A DNA stretch of 64,000 nucleotides from JAMXLO01 sp963696645 (GTDB lineage: Bacteria > Pseudomonadota > Alphaproteobacteria > Acetobacterales > Acetobacteraceae): contig CAVOKY010000005.1 in assembly GCA_963696645.1 (NCBI GenBank), forward strand, positions 1,922,001 through 1,986,000. The letters are read 5' to 3'. Position numbers and translations under genes: made by a program. Under the pieces are notes generated by a model. It did no database searches and had not been told where the DNA came from. It saw nothing but the letters and a program-made list of their open reading frames with translations. Positions 43,152-52,331 of the stretch are shown in pieces. Within the stretch, counting starts at the first letter, position 1; the number at the start of each line of letters is the position of its first letter.

Positions 43152-43751
43152 ATGACGATCGAGATGTCGGATCGTCTTCCGCACTCCCGCTGCGATGGCT
43201 GGCATAGCAGGAAACTCTCGATGACCCTCGCACCTATTCGCGGCGCCCCGCCCGGCGCACCCAACCCTGACTTCCCCACCGAGGAACCGAGGCTGAAGCC
43301 AGTGCAACCGATCGCAGCGCTAGCCTCCGGTGATCAGCCACCAATATCACCTGCTCGACGGAGGCAAACGCCGATCGAAATTGGCGGCAGCGGCATCACC
43401 CTCACATTCAGGGTCATCCCTGAACTGCCGGCCATCGCGCGGGCAAGCATGACCGTCCACATAGTCGCCGACGCGGCAGGACAATCTTCCTCGCACACGC
43501 TCGGCTTCCTGCGGATGTCAGCCGCGAACGCGAGGGCGTTCCTGACCGACCTGCGGAATGGGCGTTCTCCGATTGTCGGCACGGGCGACGAGGACGGTAC
43601 GTTGCAGATAGAATACGAAGTCACTGAAGCCGGGCCTGTCTTGTTGGTCCGCAAGCCGGGTCAGCGAAACGCCTTGCATCGCTGGGTCATCGACCGGAGC
43701 ATCGACTTGAAATCCACGGCTGACGAACTTCTTGTTGATCTGGGCACTTAG
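43152..43751 (+). CDS. Hypothetical protein, 199 residues
   Basis: Not recognised. The N-terminal ~75 residues are Pro/Arg-rich and probably disordered (RGAPPGAPNPDFPTEEPRLK). The C-terminal ~120 residues look like a beta-rich domain: IEIGGSGITLTFRVIPELPA, TLGFLRMSAANARAFLTDLR, TLQIEYEVTEAGPVLLVRKP. AGGAGG lies four bases before ATG 43152; an ATG at 43221 with AGGAAA upstream is an alternative giving 176 residues. No neighbours suggest a role. Confidence 0.55.
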   Translation: MTIEMSDRLPHSRCDGWHSRKLSMTLAPIRGAPPGAPNPDFPTEEPRLKPVQPIAALASGDQPPISPARRRQTPIEIGGSGITLTFRVIPELPAIARASMTVHIVADAAGQSSSHTLGFLRMSAANARAFLTDLRNGRSPIVGTGDEDGTLQIEYEVTEAGPVLLVRKPGQRNALHRWVIDRSIDLKSTADELLVDLGT

Positions 43752-44320
43752 GGCATTCTCGCCACTCGCGGCTTCGCCAGGGCGCTGATCGCCATCCGCT
43801 TGTCCAACGTGCGATCATGGCGGAGGGCCTGCTCCTGTTCGTCCCAAGCTCCTGGCGCGTGCCATCCTGTTCCGGCTATTGGTGCCACTTCATTCTCTGC
43901 CGACAAGTTTGAACGACACGCTGACACTGATCATCGCCATACCGCTCAAATGCCCTCCGAGACTTGATCACGCGCACACCCTGCGGAGCTGCTGTCCGGC
44001 GCATAAGGGCTCTCCAATGCACCTCACTATTACCGGACACATGGTGTGCCAGCGAAACCGGGCATATCATCTGCCACCAACAGGCACGGTGGCCATGTTC
44101 GCGGAAGAACCGCGGCTGCGGTAAAGTCTCGGCGTATGCGGGGACCGGGAGGAGAAGATCATGCCAGACGATCTGGCCCCACGGGGCTTCTATGAAGGTC
44201 TCACATCGCGTTGTCTGATGCCGGGCTGGTCCCGACCCCAGCCGTCGATTTGGCCGGGGCCACGATCGACTGCTTCTCTTGCTATCTGCGAATAGCGAAT
44301 TGGCCGACAGGGGGTACGTA
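43752..44320. other. Intergenic stretch with a short cupin-like start fragment
   Basis: Within 569 bases the only suggestive feature is a 44-codon ORF at 44161-44295, after GGGAGGAGAAGATC. It begins MPDDLAPRGFYEGLTSRCLM and stops early. It resembles the first residues of a small metabolic (cupin-type) protein, so it may be a truncated gene; this is weak. The rest shows nothing recognisable. Confidence 0.35.
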
Positions 44321-44902
44321 ATGCTGGACGACAGTGGTACACTTGCCGTTCCAAACGTATGGAGTGAGATCGAGAAACGCACTGCCGAGCTTGGCTTCGA
44401 CATGCCATCCGAGATGCGGACCGGAGCACTATTGAAGGCTCTCGCGGCATCGAAGCCACACGGTCGCTTGCTCGAACTTGGAACCGGCACGGGCCTTGCC
44501 ACCGCATGCCTGTTGGCTGGCATGGATAGTGCCTCCCGGCTTGTCAGCGTTGACATCAATGCGCGGGTTCAGGCGGTTGCGCGGGACCTTCTTGGCTCAG
44601 ATAGCCGAGTATCATTCGAGTTGGCCGACGGCCGAGAGTTCATCCGCACTCAGCAGCGCCAATCGTTTGATCTCGTGTTTGCTGATGCCTGGGCTGGCAA
44701 ATATGACGGACTCGACGACGCCCTTGCTCTGGTTCGGCACGGTGGCTTCTTCATCGGCGATGACATGCTTCCGCAGGCCAACTGGCCGGACAATCAGCAG
44801 GAACGCGCTGATGGGCTTGTGAGCTATCTCGCGGGACTGGAAGGTTGGACGACGGTGACGCTTTCGTGGGGTTCGGGGTTCGTGATCACCGTTCGACTTT
44901 AA
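44321..44902 (+). CDS. SAM-dependent O-methyltransferase-like protein
   Basis: A 193-residue class I methyltransferase. Motif I is GRLLELGTGTGLATACLLAG, with the acidic ribose-binding residue in LVSVDINARVQAVA and motif DLVFADAWAGKYDGLDDALA. GGFFIGDDMLPQANWPDN follows, near the catechol-OMT/O-methyltransferase group. ATG 44321 starts just before NVWSEIEKRTAELG. Substrate unknown. It converges with nothing nearby; an SDR gene follows 148 bases later. Confidence 0.85.
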   Translation: MLDDSGTLAVPNVWSEIEKRTAELGFDMPSEMRTGALLKALAASKPHGRLLELGTGTGLATACLLAGMDSASRLVSVDINARVQAVARDLLGSDSRVSFELADGREFIRTQQRQSFDLVFADAWAGKYDGLDDALALVRHGGFFIGDDMLPQANWPDNQQERADGLVSYLAGLEGWTTVTLSWGSGFVITVRL

Positions 44903-45050
44903 ATCATTGCAGGCCGCCTTGGTCGAGGCTGATCTTCGTGGGTGGGCGGTGGGCCAATTCCACCTGAGACACGAAATGGACTCCATCGCTGGTATCCCGT
45001 GTGGAAGTCGAAGAATGGCGTTGGCAATAAACTCGTAGGGAGGGGTGAGT

Positions 45051-45810
45051 ATGGCACGGCTGGATGGAAAGGTCGCACTGATCACCGGTGCGGGGACTGG
45101 TATCGGCCGCGCCACGGCGCGCGCCATGGCAGCCAACGGGGCAAAGGTCGTTGTTGCCGAAATCAATCCCGCGGCGGGTGAACAAACGGCGCAGATCGTA
45201 TGCGAGGCCGGCGGACAGTGCATCGCGGTCACGACCGATGTGAGCCAGGAAGAGAGTGTCAGAGCGGCTGTCGACACCGCCGTGCGGCACTATGGCAAGT
45301 TGCACATCCTCCACAACAACGCGGGAGGATCGACCCCGGCAGACAACACGGTTGTCGAAGCTCCTATCGAGGAATTCTGGCGTGCGATCCGCCTGGACCT
45401 GTTCGGTACTTTCCTTGGGTGCCGGTTCGGCATACCAGCGATCATCGCCTCCGGCGGGGGATCGGTCATCAACATGGCCTCCAATGTGGCGTTGATGGGC
45501 ATTGCCGGCCTCGATTGCTACACTGCTGCGAAAGGTGGCATAGCGGCGATTACGCGATCGATGGCGGTGGAATTCGCGCCGCAGAAGGTCCGGGTGAACG
45601 CCATCGCCCCAGCCGCAACGATGACGGACCGTGTGCGCAGTCGCTTCGAAGCGGGCAACCCACGAGTTCACGAAGATCGCGGCAGCGCATCTGATCGGGC
45701 TGATCGAGCCGGAGGATATAGCGAATATGGCCGTGTTCCTGGCATCCGACGAATCACGGATGGTCACCGGGCATGTGTATCCGGTCGATAGTGGGATCAC
45801 CATTTCCTGA
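45051..45810 (+). pseudogene. Short-chain dehydrogenase, reading frame broken once near the end
   Basis: A classical SDR. The first frame gives GKVALITGAGTGIGRATARA, LHILHNNAGGS, the catalytic Ser in GGGSVINMASNVALMG and YTAAKGGIAAITRS, up to RFEAGNP. The C-terminus continues in the next frame after ~45660: HEFTKIAAAHLIGLIEPEDI, FLASDESRMVTGHVYPVDSG, ending at 45810. Removing one C from the CCC at 45658-45660 restores ~252 residues. Without it the protein has all catalytic residues but a wrong final 43 residues. AGGGAGGGG precedes ATG 45051. It shares both ends with the 58-codon SDR remnant at 28663. Confidence 0.85.
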
Positions 45811-45848
45811 TCCGTTGGGCAAGATGCCTGACTGAGGTGCCGATCCCG

Positions 45849-47045
45849 CTATCGGGAGCATGCCTGTACCCGTGTTTGGCGCAGCCCGGCGCACATGGGC
45901 AGCGCCAATAAGCAAAGCGCGGCCATGACGAGGAACGCGAGCCCGCCCATTCGCTCATAGAGAACGCCAGAGACCAGCGTCAGCAGGGCTGTAGCCAGCC
46001 CTATACACAACGTGCCGTAGATTGATTGCGCCGTTGCTGCCAGGCGGAGCGGCACCACCAGCACGATGACTTGCATGCACGCCAAGTGCAGCAGGGCGAA
46101 CGTGAGCCCATGCAATGGTTGGACAATTCCCAACAGGATCGGCGATGTTGTGCAGGCCAAGACTGACCAACGGATGACCCCGGCACCCGCAGCCAAGGCG
46201 CAGGCGCCGCCGGGACCGATATGTCGGATCAGCGTTGGCCCGATCATCAAAAAAACCAGCACCTCCGACAACACTGATTCCGACCAAAGCACACCGACAG
46301 TCGGCAGGTTGACACCGGCAGCGCGCCAACGGATCACCGCGAACGCGTCATTCAGTGCATGGCTCCCCTCGATGAGTGCCGCAATAAGGAGGATGCGACG
46401 AAAGACGGATATCTTCAGCAACAGCGCGCAATCGCGGAGCGCGGATGCGCGAATCGCGCTGGATACAGTTCGACCGCCACCGAGACCGGGCAATAGCAGA
46501 GCCGCGCCACCGCCGGCGACCAGCAGCGCGCCGCTGATCCACATTATACTCGCCAGACCAGCCTGATCCGCTCCCCAACCACTCAGCAGAATGCCCACAA
46601 CGAATACGGCTGAGCCGGACGCACGCAGCCACCCATACTCAAATCGCCGACTCTCACCGACCTCGCTTTGACGTGCGGCGGTCGTGGCCAGCGCGTCGGA
46701 AATGGGCACGATCGGTGCCAGCATCGTCGCATGGACGAGCCCGATGACCAGCAGCCCGCCGAACCCGCGTATCGCCACATATCCCAGCCCGGCTATGGCG
46801 GCGGCAAGTGCACAGGTGCACAGCGTGAGGGTGTGCCTTTGCAATCGATCGGCGACATGGCCGACCGCCGGTCCGGCGAGAACTCGCATCGCCGTCGAGG
46901 CCGCTAGGACGGTTCCAATTTCCTCAGCGCGCAAGCCACGCTGCTGAAGCAGTGCTGGCAGGAACGGTGACTGCACACCAAAGGCGGCGTAGAGCAACGC
47001 ATAGACCGCCAGGAAGGCCGGGAAGACGGACGTGATGCGGCGCAT
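45849..47045 (-). CDS. MFS transporter, HcaT/phenylpropionate-permease-like
   Basis: A ~398-residue transporter of the MFS_1-like group. FPAFLAVYALLYAAFGVQSP is the first helix with the typical F-P segment, and GLRAEEIGTVLAASTAMRVL with GHVADRL forms the loop 2-3 motif. ISDALATTAARQSEVGESRR and EYGWLRASGSAVFVVG match HcaT-type and nucleoside-proton-symporter-like proteins. ATG 47045 is preferred over 47072 because it lies nearer the first helix. Substrate unknown. It is convergent with the SDR gene. Confidence 0.83.
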   Translation of the reverse strand: MRRITSVFPAFLAVYALLYAAFGVQSPFLPALLQQRGLRAEEIGTVLAASTAMRVLAGPAVGHVADRLQRHTLTLCTCALAAAIAGLGYVAIRGFGGLLVIGLVHATMLAPIVPISDALATTAARQSEVGESRRFEYGWLRASGSAVFVVGILLSGWGADQAGLASIMWISGALLVAGGGAALLLPGLGGGRTVSSAIRASALRDCALLLKISVFRRILLIAALIEGSHALNDAFAVIRWRAAGVNLPTVGVLWSESVLSEVLVFLMIGPTLIRHIGPGGACALAAGAGVIRWSVLACTTSPILLGIVQPLHGLTFALLHLACMQVIVLVVPLRLAATAQSIYGTLCIGLATALLTLVSGVLYERMGGLAFLVMAALCLLALPMCAGLRQTRVQACSR

Positions 47046-47141
47046 GCTGCTCAGGCTACGACGACAACACACCGCGGCGGCAAACTACGACATCAGGACG
47101 GCGGTCGCTGGCCGTCAGGATCGCCACCATCGTGATGGTTT

Positions 47142-47795
47142 TCAATCGAACTCGGTGGGTAGTTCTGGTCGGCGCATATGATCGAACATGCGTTGAATTT
47201 GAGGAAGCAGCACCCGCCGGGTCGATAGCGCCACTGGCAATTCATGCTCCGCGAAGAAGGCCACCTCGCTCGTCTCCGGTCCAGTTTGGGGCTCACCGCC
47301 GATGATCTCGCACAGAAAGAACAGACGCCAAACGTGGAATGCATCCGCCACTTCGTGCTGGTGACGCGCCCGGTCCCACACAGAGGCCAGCTTGTACGGA
47401 CGCACGTCAAGGCCGGCCTCCTCACGCACTTCCCTGGCGACAGCCTCGGATGGACTCTCATTCACGTCTGCCCAGCCTCCCGGAAGCGTCCAACGATGCT
47501 CGTCTGCTGTTTCTCGAACGAGCAGTATCCGGTCATCTCGGAACACCGCTCCACGCACGCCCAGCTTCGGCGTGGCGTAACCGGTTTGCTGCGTGAACAT
47601 CACCTCGATGTCAGGCATCGCCATGCCTGTGTGCTCAGCCATGATCTGCGCCGCCAGAGCACGCAGTTGCTGGTAACGCTCGCGATCGTATTGATCGCGC
47701 GTGAAGGCAATACCGGTCTGCGCCAGTGCCTGCATCTCGCGTGCCCATAGCAGCCAGCGCGGCTCGGTCGGGTTTCCTGCTTCAGAGATTATCAT
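47142..47795 (-). CDS. NUDIX hydrolase with Nudix_N_2 N-terminal domain
   Basis: A 217-residue phosphohydrolase. The N-terminal ~60 residues (WLLWAREMQALAQTGIAFTR, YDRERYQQLRALA) match the Nudix_N_2 domain. The Nudix box GWADVNESPSEAVAREVREE then AG fits G-x5-E-x7-REUxEExGU and supplies the metal-binding glutamates. Similar proteins act on nucleoside diphosphate derivatives or ADP-ribose; the substrate is not decided by the sequence. It lies 53 bases downstream of the S41 protease gene in the same direction. Confidence 0.9.
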   Translation of the reverse strand: MIISEAGNPTEPRWLLWAREMQALAQTGIAFTRDQYDRERYQQLRALAAQIMAEHTGMAMPDIEVMFTQQTGYATPKLGVRGAVFRDDRILLVRETADEHRWTLPGGWADVNESPSEAVAREVREEAGLDVRPYKLASVWDRARHQHEVADAFHVWRLFFLCEIIGGEPQTGPETSEVAFFAEHELPVALSTRRVLLPQIQRMFDHMRRPELPTEFD

Positions 47796-47848
47796 CGGCT
47801 TCCAGTTACGTGAGTTGGTGCATGGCGAAGCAATTGGAACTGTTCCAG

Positions 47849-49255
47849 TCAGTGTTCTCGGTTGGGAGTGACGCCATTCCGAGTGGTGGCCATTGCCTGG
47901 GCCACGATCAGCGCCTGCCGAAGCTGGAAGTCTGTGTCATCGGGATTGGTCGGATCGAACGCAGGGAAATCGACTGGCGGCTTGTCAGGAATTGTCCGGG
48001 CGATAGGCGGCAGGTCATCACGCGGCCTCGGCGCGATGTCGGGCGTGCCGCCCTGGTTCGTCAGCACATGGTTCAGATCGGCCTCACTCTCCGGCTCGAA
48101 ATGCAATTCCTCTTCACGGGTCTCCGCCACCGGCACGTCCGGCACGATGCCGATCCCCTGGATAGATCGGCCGGATGGGGTGTAGTAACGAGCCGTCGTA
48201 AGCCGTAGGGCGCCATTGCCAGGCAGCGGGATCACGGTCTGCACCGAACCCTTGCCAAAACTGCGCGTGCCAACGAGCACTGCGCGATGGCGGTCCTGCA
48301 ATGCGCCAGCGACGATCTCGCTGGACGAGGCGGAGCCGGCGTTGATCAGCACCACCAGCGGAGCGCCACGGAGGATATCGCTGCCTTTGACAGTCAGCCA
48401 TTCGGCGTCGTCCGCGTGCCGTGAGCGCATGGAGACGACCTCGCCCTGATTGATGAATTCGCCGGAGACCGCCACGGCCTGATCGAGCAGGCCGCCGGGG
48501 TTGTTCCGCAAGTCAAGGACGAGTGCTGTCATTCTGCCGCCGGCCTGCTGCTGGAGCAACCTGATCGCTTGTTTCAGCCTCGCATCCGCCTGCTCGGTGA
48601 ACTCGGTGAGCCGCACATAGCCGATATTGCCCGGCTCCATCCGCTGCTTCACCACCTGAATGTGGATGATCTTTCGCCGCATCGTTATTTCCAGCGGCTT
48701 ATCGGTACCTTCGCGCTTGATCGTCAGTGTGACCTTTGAGTTGGGTTTCCCGCGCATCAGGCCAAGCATATCGTCCATCGACAGCCCCTGCACTGTCTTG
48801 CCGTTCAGTCCGGTGATGATGTCGCCTGCCCTGATTCCGGCCTTGGAGGCAGGTGTATCATCCATAGGACTGATGACCTTGATGAAGCCGTTTTCCTGGG
48901 TGACCTCGATGCCAAGGCCACCGAATTGGCCCGCCGTCTCCTCCTGCATCTCGCGGAACTCCTCCGCATTCATGTAGACGGAATGTGGATCGAGGCCGGT
49001 CAGCATGCCGTCGATCGCATCCTCGATAAGGTTCTTATCGGAGACCGGATCGACGTATTCGAGTCGCACCTGCTCGAACACATCGCCAAACACACTGAGC
49101 AGCCGGTAGGTGTCGGCTCGTTCGCTGCCCTGGGCGAAAGCGGCGTTGACACGGAAAACGGGTCCGAAGTGCCTTGCGATCAGGCCGGAGGCAGGGCCGA
49201 TTGCCAAGCCGGCCAGGAAGGCCGTGCCAAGCAGCAGGGTGGTACGGTGCACCAT
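47849..49255 (-). CDS. ctpA: S41 carboxyl-terminal processing protease
   Basis: A 468-residue exported serine protease. The N-terminus has a signal/anchor helix (MVHRTTLLLGTAFLAGLAIG). A PDZ domain (residues ~100-175: GLGIEVTQENGFIKVISPMD, GIRAGDIITGLNGK) precedes the S41 core. The nucleophile lies in INAGSASSSEIVAGALQD and the Lys in VGTRSFGKGSVQTVIPLP. LVLDLRNNPGGLLDQAV is the standard S41 strand. The C-terminal ~100 residues are Pro/Asp-rich. CtpA-type enzymes trim periplasmic C-termini. ATG 49255 is preferred over 49270. Confidence 0.93.
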   Translation of the reverse strand: MVHRTTLLLGTAFLAGLAIGPASGLIARHFGPVFRVNAAFAQGSERADTYRLLSVFGDVFEQVRLEYVDPVSDKNLIEDAIDGMLTGLDPHSVYMNAEEFREMQEETAGQFGGLGIEVTQENGFIKVISPMDDTPASKAGIRAGDIITGLNGKTVQGLSMDDMLGLMRGKPNSKVTLTIKREGTDKPLEITMRRKIIHIQVVKQRMEPGNIGYVRLTEFTEQADARLKQAIRLLQQQAGGRMTALVLDLRNNPGGLLDQAVAVSGEFINQGEVVSMRSRHADDAEWLTVKGSDILRGAPLVVLINAGSASSSEIVAGALQDRHRAVLVGTRSFGKGSVQTVIPLPGNGALRLTTARYYTPSGRSIQGIGIVPDVPVAETREEELHFEPESEADLNHVLTNQGGTPDIAPRPRDDLPPIARTIPDKPPVDFPAFDPTNPDDTDFQLRQALIVAQAMATTRNGVTPNREH

Positions 49256-49538
49256 CGGGCGACAATCCATGCGGTCAATCCTCCGAGCGGGCCAATGCTA
49301 CACTGTCGAGCCATCGAATGGCGTGAGTCACAAGGATCATCTTTTCCGGCGCAACCGGCGCCGGCGTCGGTTCGCCAACACGTGCCGCGCCATCGGTTGC
49401 CAATGCTGTTTCGCACAGCCACATTCAACCGCCCAACGCACGAACAATAACATGTCGGAAGCATCGGCGTTCAAGCACCTGGCGCCCACCTGCACAGGGA
49501 TCGGGAGCGTGCGCTGTTGACTGAAGGGAGAACAGTCA

Positions 49539-49970
49539 ATGTCTCACGGCACGAGCCGCATCCTGACAACACATGTCGGCAGCCTGATCCGGCCGCCCGA
49601 ACTGTTGGCGCTGATTGAGGCAAAGCAGGACGGCACGCCAGTTGATGATGCCGTGTTCGCCGACCGTCTCCGCCAGTCCGTGGCCGACATCGTGCATCAG
49701 CAGGCGGCGGTAGGGATCGATATTGTCAGCGACGGCGAATTCGGAAAAACCGGCAGTTGGTCGCGCTACGTGGTCGAGCGGTTGATCCGGCGCACAGGGA
49801 CCTTTCGGCCGCCGGGTGCATCCTTCGATCATGTGGGCCAAGCTGCGTGCGCTCAACGAAGGCGCCGCTATCGCGAGCTGTACTCTTGCAGGGACAGCGA
49901 CCGCCTGATCGACGGTGCCAGCCGATCGCGATCCGAGCGTCCAGCATCGCTCTTACGATCCACCTGGTGA
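49539..49970 (+). pseudogene. Truncated MetE-like (UROD/MetE superfamily) gene
   Basis: The first 82 codons match the N-terminus of cobalamin-independent-methionine-synthase-like proteins: RILTTHVGSLIRPPELLALI, then VGIDIVSDGEFGKTGSWSRY and VVERL. That family is ~370 residues. Beyond ~49784 the match ends abruptly and the ORF runs on with Arg/Ser-rich sequence to 49970. In another frame, bases ~49817-49880 encode a protein-like FGRRVHPSIMWAKLRALNEG segment from a different, unidentified gene, so a deletion may have joined two genes. AAGGGAGAACAGTCA precedes the ATG, so the fragment could still be translated. Confidence 0.7.
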
Positions 49971-50049
49971 AGTCTGCCCGACAAGGCCGGTAGGGCTCGA
50001 TTGGGCTGTTGGTGCCCGCTGCAATCCCGTGCGCCCGGGCAAATCGGGC

Positions 50050-50466
50050 TTACGTCCGGTCGCCGCTGAAGCCGTAGACGCAACCCAGCCCACTGATGGT
50101 TCCGTCAATATGAGTTCCGTGCACCTGGCCGGAGATTATGCCATCCACACTCTGGTTCGAGAATGAACCGTCCGCTGCCAGGCTCGCCACGAACGTCGGC
50201 GTCAGGTTGCCCGGAACATTGGGATGCGGCACGACGTAGCTGAACTGGCCGTTCGCCACAGTGATGATCGGTTGGCCCGGCGTGTCGCACCAGTTGCTTT
50301 CCCCAACTCCCGCGGCAACGCTGGTGACGTAAATCGTATTCTGATAGGACCCGTCATATGACGTCACGGATGAACTCGTCGTCGCGCCGTGTAATGTTCC
50401 CATCGGGCCGGCGCAGCCTGCGACCAACAGCAATAGCCCCATCGCGTAAGGTCTGATCTGAGGCAT
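50050..50466 (-). CDS. Small putative lipoprotein, paralogue of 51.6 kb lipoprotein
   Basis: A 138-residue product with a lipoprotein signal peptide ending LLLLVAGC (Cys at residue ~17). The mature part is beta-rich: TSYDGSYQNTIYVTS, CDTPGQPIITVANGQFSYVV, GSFSNQSVDGIISGQVHGTH, ending ISGLGCVYGFSGDR. The DGSY start, a central Cys and the G-G-C-Y/F ending recur in the lipoprotein at 51620, suggesting a common domain. Its location would be the periplasmic face of a membrane. ATG 50466 is the start closest to the signal peptide. Function unknown. Confidence 0.65.
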   Translation of the reverse strand: MPQIRPYAMGLLLLVAGCAGPMGTLHGATTSSSVTSYDGSYQNTIYVTSVAAGVGESNWCDTPGQPIITVANGQFSYVVPHPNVPGNLTPTFVASLAADGSFSNQSVDGIISGQVHGTHIDGTISGLGCVYGFSGDRT

Positions 50467-50852
50467 GTCAGCGAACCCTTGTCTGGCAGCGCAGCGTGCA
50501 AAAGCGTCCTGGCGTCGTCGGCCTTCCGTCGCAGTGGGCAATTTCAAGCGTGCCATGGATCATGTTTGTGACAATGGACATCCATCAACCTTTCCAGCAG
50601 ATGTGCTCCGACAAGAGCAGAATCAGGCAAGCGGACATGCAGGTCTCGACGCGGATATCCACTGCTCACGTGCGGTGAGTTTGGCGACATTCCCCGGTTC
50701 CCACAAGCCGTCGCCCCGGCTTGCGTGACCGCCCCGCGACTGCGCCATGCAACATGGGTGTCCATGCGTTGATGCAGAATCGTGCCCGTGTGGATATAAG
50801 TTCAGGCTTTTGCCGGAATAGTCCATGATGATGCAAATGAGGGGCATGTCAG
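50467..50852. other. Intergenic stretch, nothing recognised
   Basis: 386 bases between a leftward lipoprotein gene and a rightward membrane-protein gene. Several short ORFs on both strands lack ribosome sites and protein-like sequence. It presumably contains both promoters, but no convincing boxes were identified. Confidence 0.4.
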
Positions 50853-51614
50853 GTGCACACAGTCGCTATCGCGTTGGTTGTATTCATTTGCTGCTTTGGC
50901 GCGGCGCTGGCCGGCATGTTGCTGCGCGCCAGGTTGCCGAACGACCATCTGGACGGCAATTCGAAGGATGTGGTGAAGCTGGTGATGGGGCTGATCGCGA
51001 CGATGGCCGCGATCGTTCTGGGCCTCCTTATCGCATCCGCCAAGGGTACATTCGATACGCAGGCGTCCGAGATGCAGGAGCTCGCCGCAGAGGTGATGCA
51101 ACTCGACCGGATGCTGGTGCTCTACGGGCCGGAAACCAAAGACGCCCGAGACATTCTCAGAAACGCGCTGATGGCGGTACATGAAACGATCTGGCCTGCC
51201 GATGACAGCCGGCAAGCCAGTCTGGATCCGGCGCTCAGCAAGGACCAGTCCGACGCGTTCTATGCGAAGCTGGAAGCACTTTCACCGAAGACCGAATTGC
51301 AACGCAGTGCTCAGAGCATGGCACTGCAGCTTGGCGGAAGCCTGGCCAAGACCAGAACGCTCATGTTCGAGCAGGCTGCCGGTTCTATCGAATGGCCGTT
51401 GCTGGCCATATTGGTATTCTGGCTGTCGGTGCTCTTCCTGGGTTTTGGATTATTCGCGCGCTTCCATATCACCATCACCGTGACCTTGATGGTCGGGGCG
51501 GTTTCGGTTGCGAGTGCCGTGTTCCTCATGCTCGAGCTCAGTCAGCCTTACCAAGGACTGATGCGTGTTCCGGACACTGCATTTCGTAGCGCTTTGGCGC
51601 ACCTGGCTCAGTAA
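50853..51614 (+). CDS. DUF4239-like membrane protein
   Basis: A 253-residue protein with two N-terminal helices (residues ~3-25, 43-62) and two C-terminal ones (~190-210, 215-240). The cytosolic middle contains SAKGTFDTQASEMQELAAEV and RDILRNALMAVHETIWP. This bestrophin/DUF4239-like layout is seen in uncharacterised proteins. It starts with GTG 50853, preceded by a GAGGGG. It sits between two lipoprotein genes with which its function may be linked by location only. Confidence 0.7.
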   Translation: MHTVAIALVVFICCFGAALAGMLLRARLPNDHLDGNSKDVVKLVMGLIATMAAIVLGLLIASAKGTFDTQASEMQELAAEVMQLDRMLVLYGPETKDARDILRNALMAVHETIWPADDSRQASLDPALSKDQSDAFYAKLEALSPKTELQRSAQSMALQLGGSLAKTRTLMFEQAAGSIEWPLLAILVFWLSVLFLGFGLFARFHITITVTLMVGAVSVASAVFLMLELSQPYQGLMRVPDTAFRSALAHLAQ

Positions 51615-51619
51615 GGCCA

Positions 51620-52156
51620 TCACGATCCAGTTCGTTGAAGGGTCAGCAGAAAGGTGCAGCCTGGTCCACCAAACCTGCCCGGCACATCCAGTTGGCCTTG
51701 AAATGTGGCTCCTTCGAACTGGCCTACCAGCCAACTCACGCCATAAACCATCTGTACTCCCCCGTCAGGATAGATGCGACCGCGGTATCCGCCGAATCGT
51801 GCTGAGGTTCCTCGAACGGTGAAGCCGCGGATGGTCTGTGTGGTGATGCACAGACCGCCGTTGGTATCCAATGGTACCGCGGTGCCCGAATAGCTGCCGT
51901 CGCGGCTGACACCGGGCGGCACATTCGGCTGCGCCATCGCCATGCCAGGCGGTGTCGCGAGATTTCCCGGCGTAGCCGGTGCGCCTGCCGGCCGGTTCAA
52001 TGGGATCACTCCCGTCGGCGTGTCGAGCGCAACTGATGGCGGGCCACCGGCGCAGCCGAACAGGGTTAGACATGTGGGGATCAGGCATGCCTTGATACTG
52101 ACATGCATGAACCTGGCGATGATGCTCGCCCTAAGCCACCTGGCTTGCTGGATCAT
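51620..52156 (-). CDS. Putative lipoprotein with beta-rich domain
   Basis: A ~178-residue product with a lipobox at TCLTLFGCAGG. A Pro/Ala-rich linker follows, then a beta-rich domain: GVSRDGSYSGTAVPLDTNGG, CITTQTIRGFTVRG, RIYPDGGVQMVYGVSWLVGQ, FEGATFQGQLDVPGRFGGPG and CTFLLTLQR. It shares the DGSY start and C-x-F/Y ending with the lipoprotein at 50050. ATG 52156 has GGAG eight bases upstream; it gives a long n-region, and ATG 52108 just before the hydrophobic segment is an alternative. It converges with the DUF4239-like gene. Confidence 0.62.
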   Translation of the reverse strand: MIQQARWLRASIIARFMHVSIKACLIPTCLTLFGCAGGPPSVALDTPTGVIPLNRPAGAPATPGNLATPPGMAMAQPNVPPGVSRDGSYSGTAVPLDTNGGLCITTQTIRGFTVRGTSARFGGYRGRIYPDGGVQMVYGVSWLVGQFEGATFQGQLDVPGRFGGPGCTFLLTLQRTGS

Positions 52157-52331
52157 GCGATCATTCTCCATGTTGTTGAGGAAGCCGCCGCGCCATGCGC
52201 GTGCAGAAATGCTACCCACATAACCCCTCTTGTGATACCAGCGGCTCGAACAACTCGGCTTCCCCGGCTGTGACGGTGGACGGACCCAGTAGGCGCTTAA
52301 GGGCGAAGCCCGACAAAAAATTTGTCGATGG

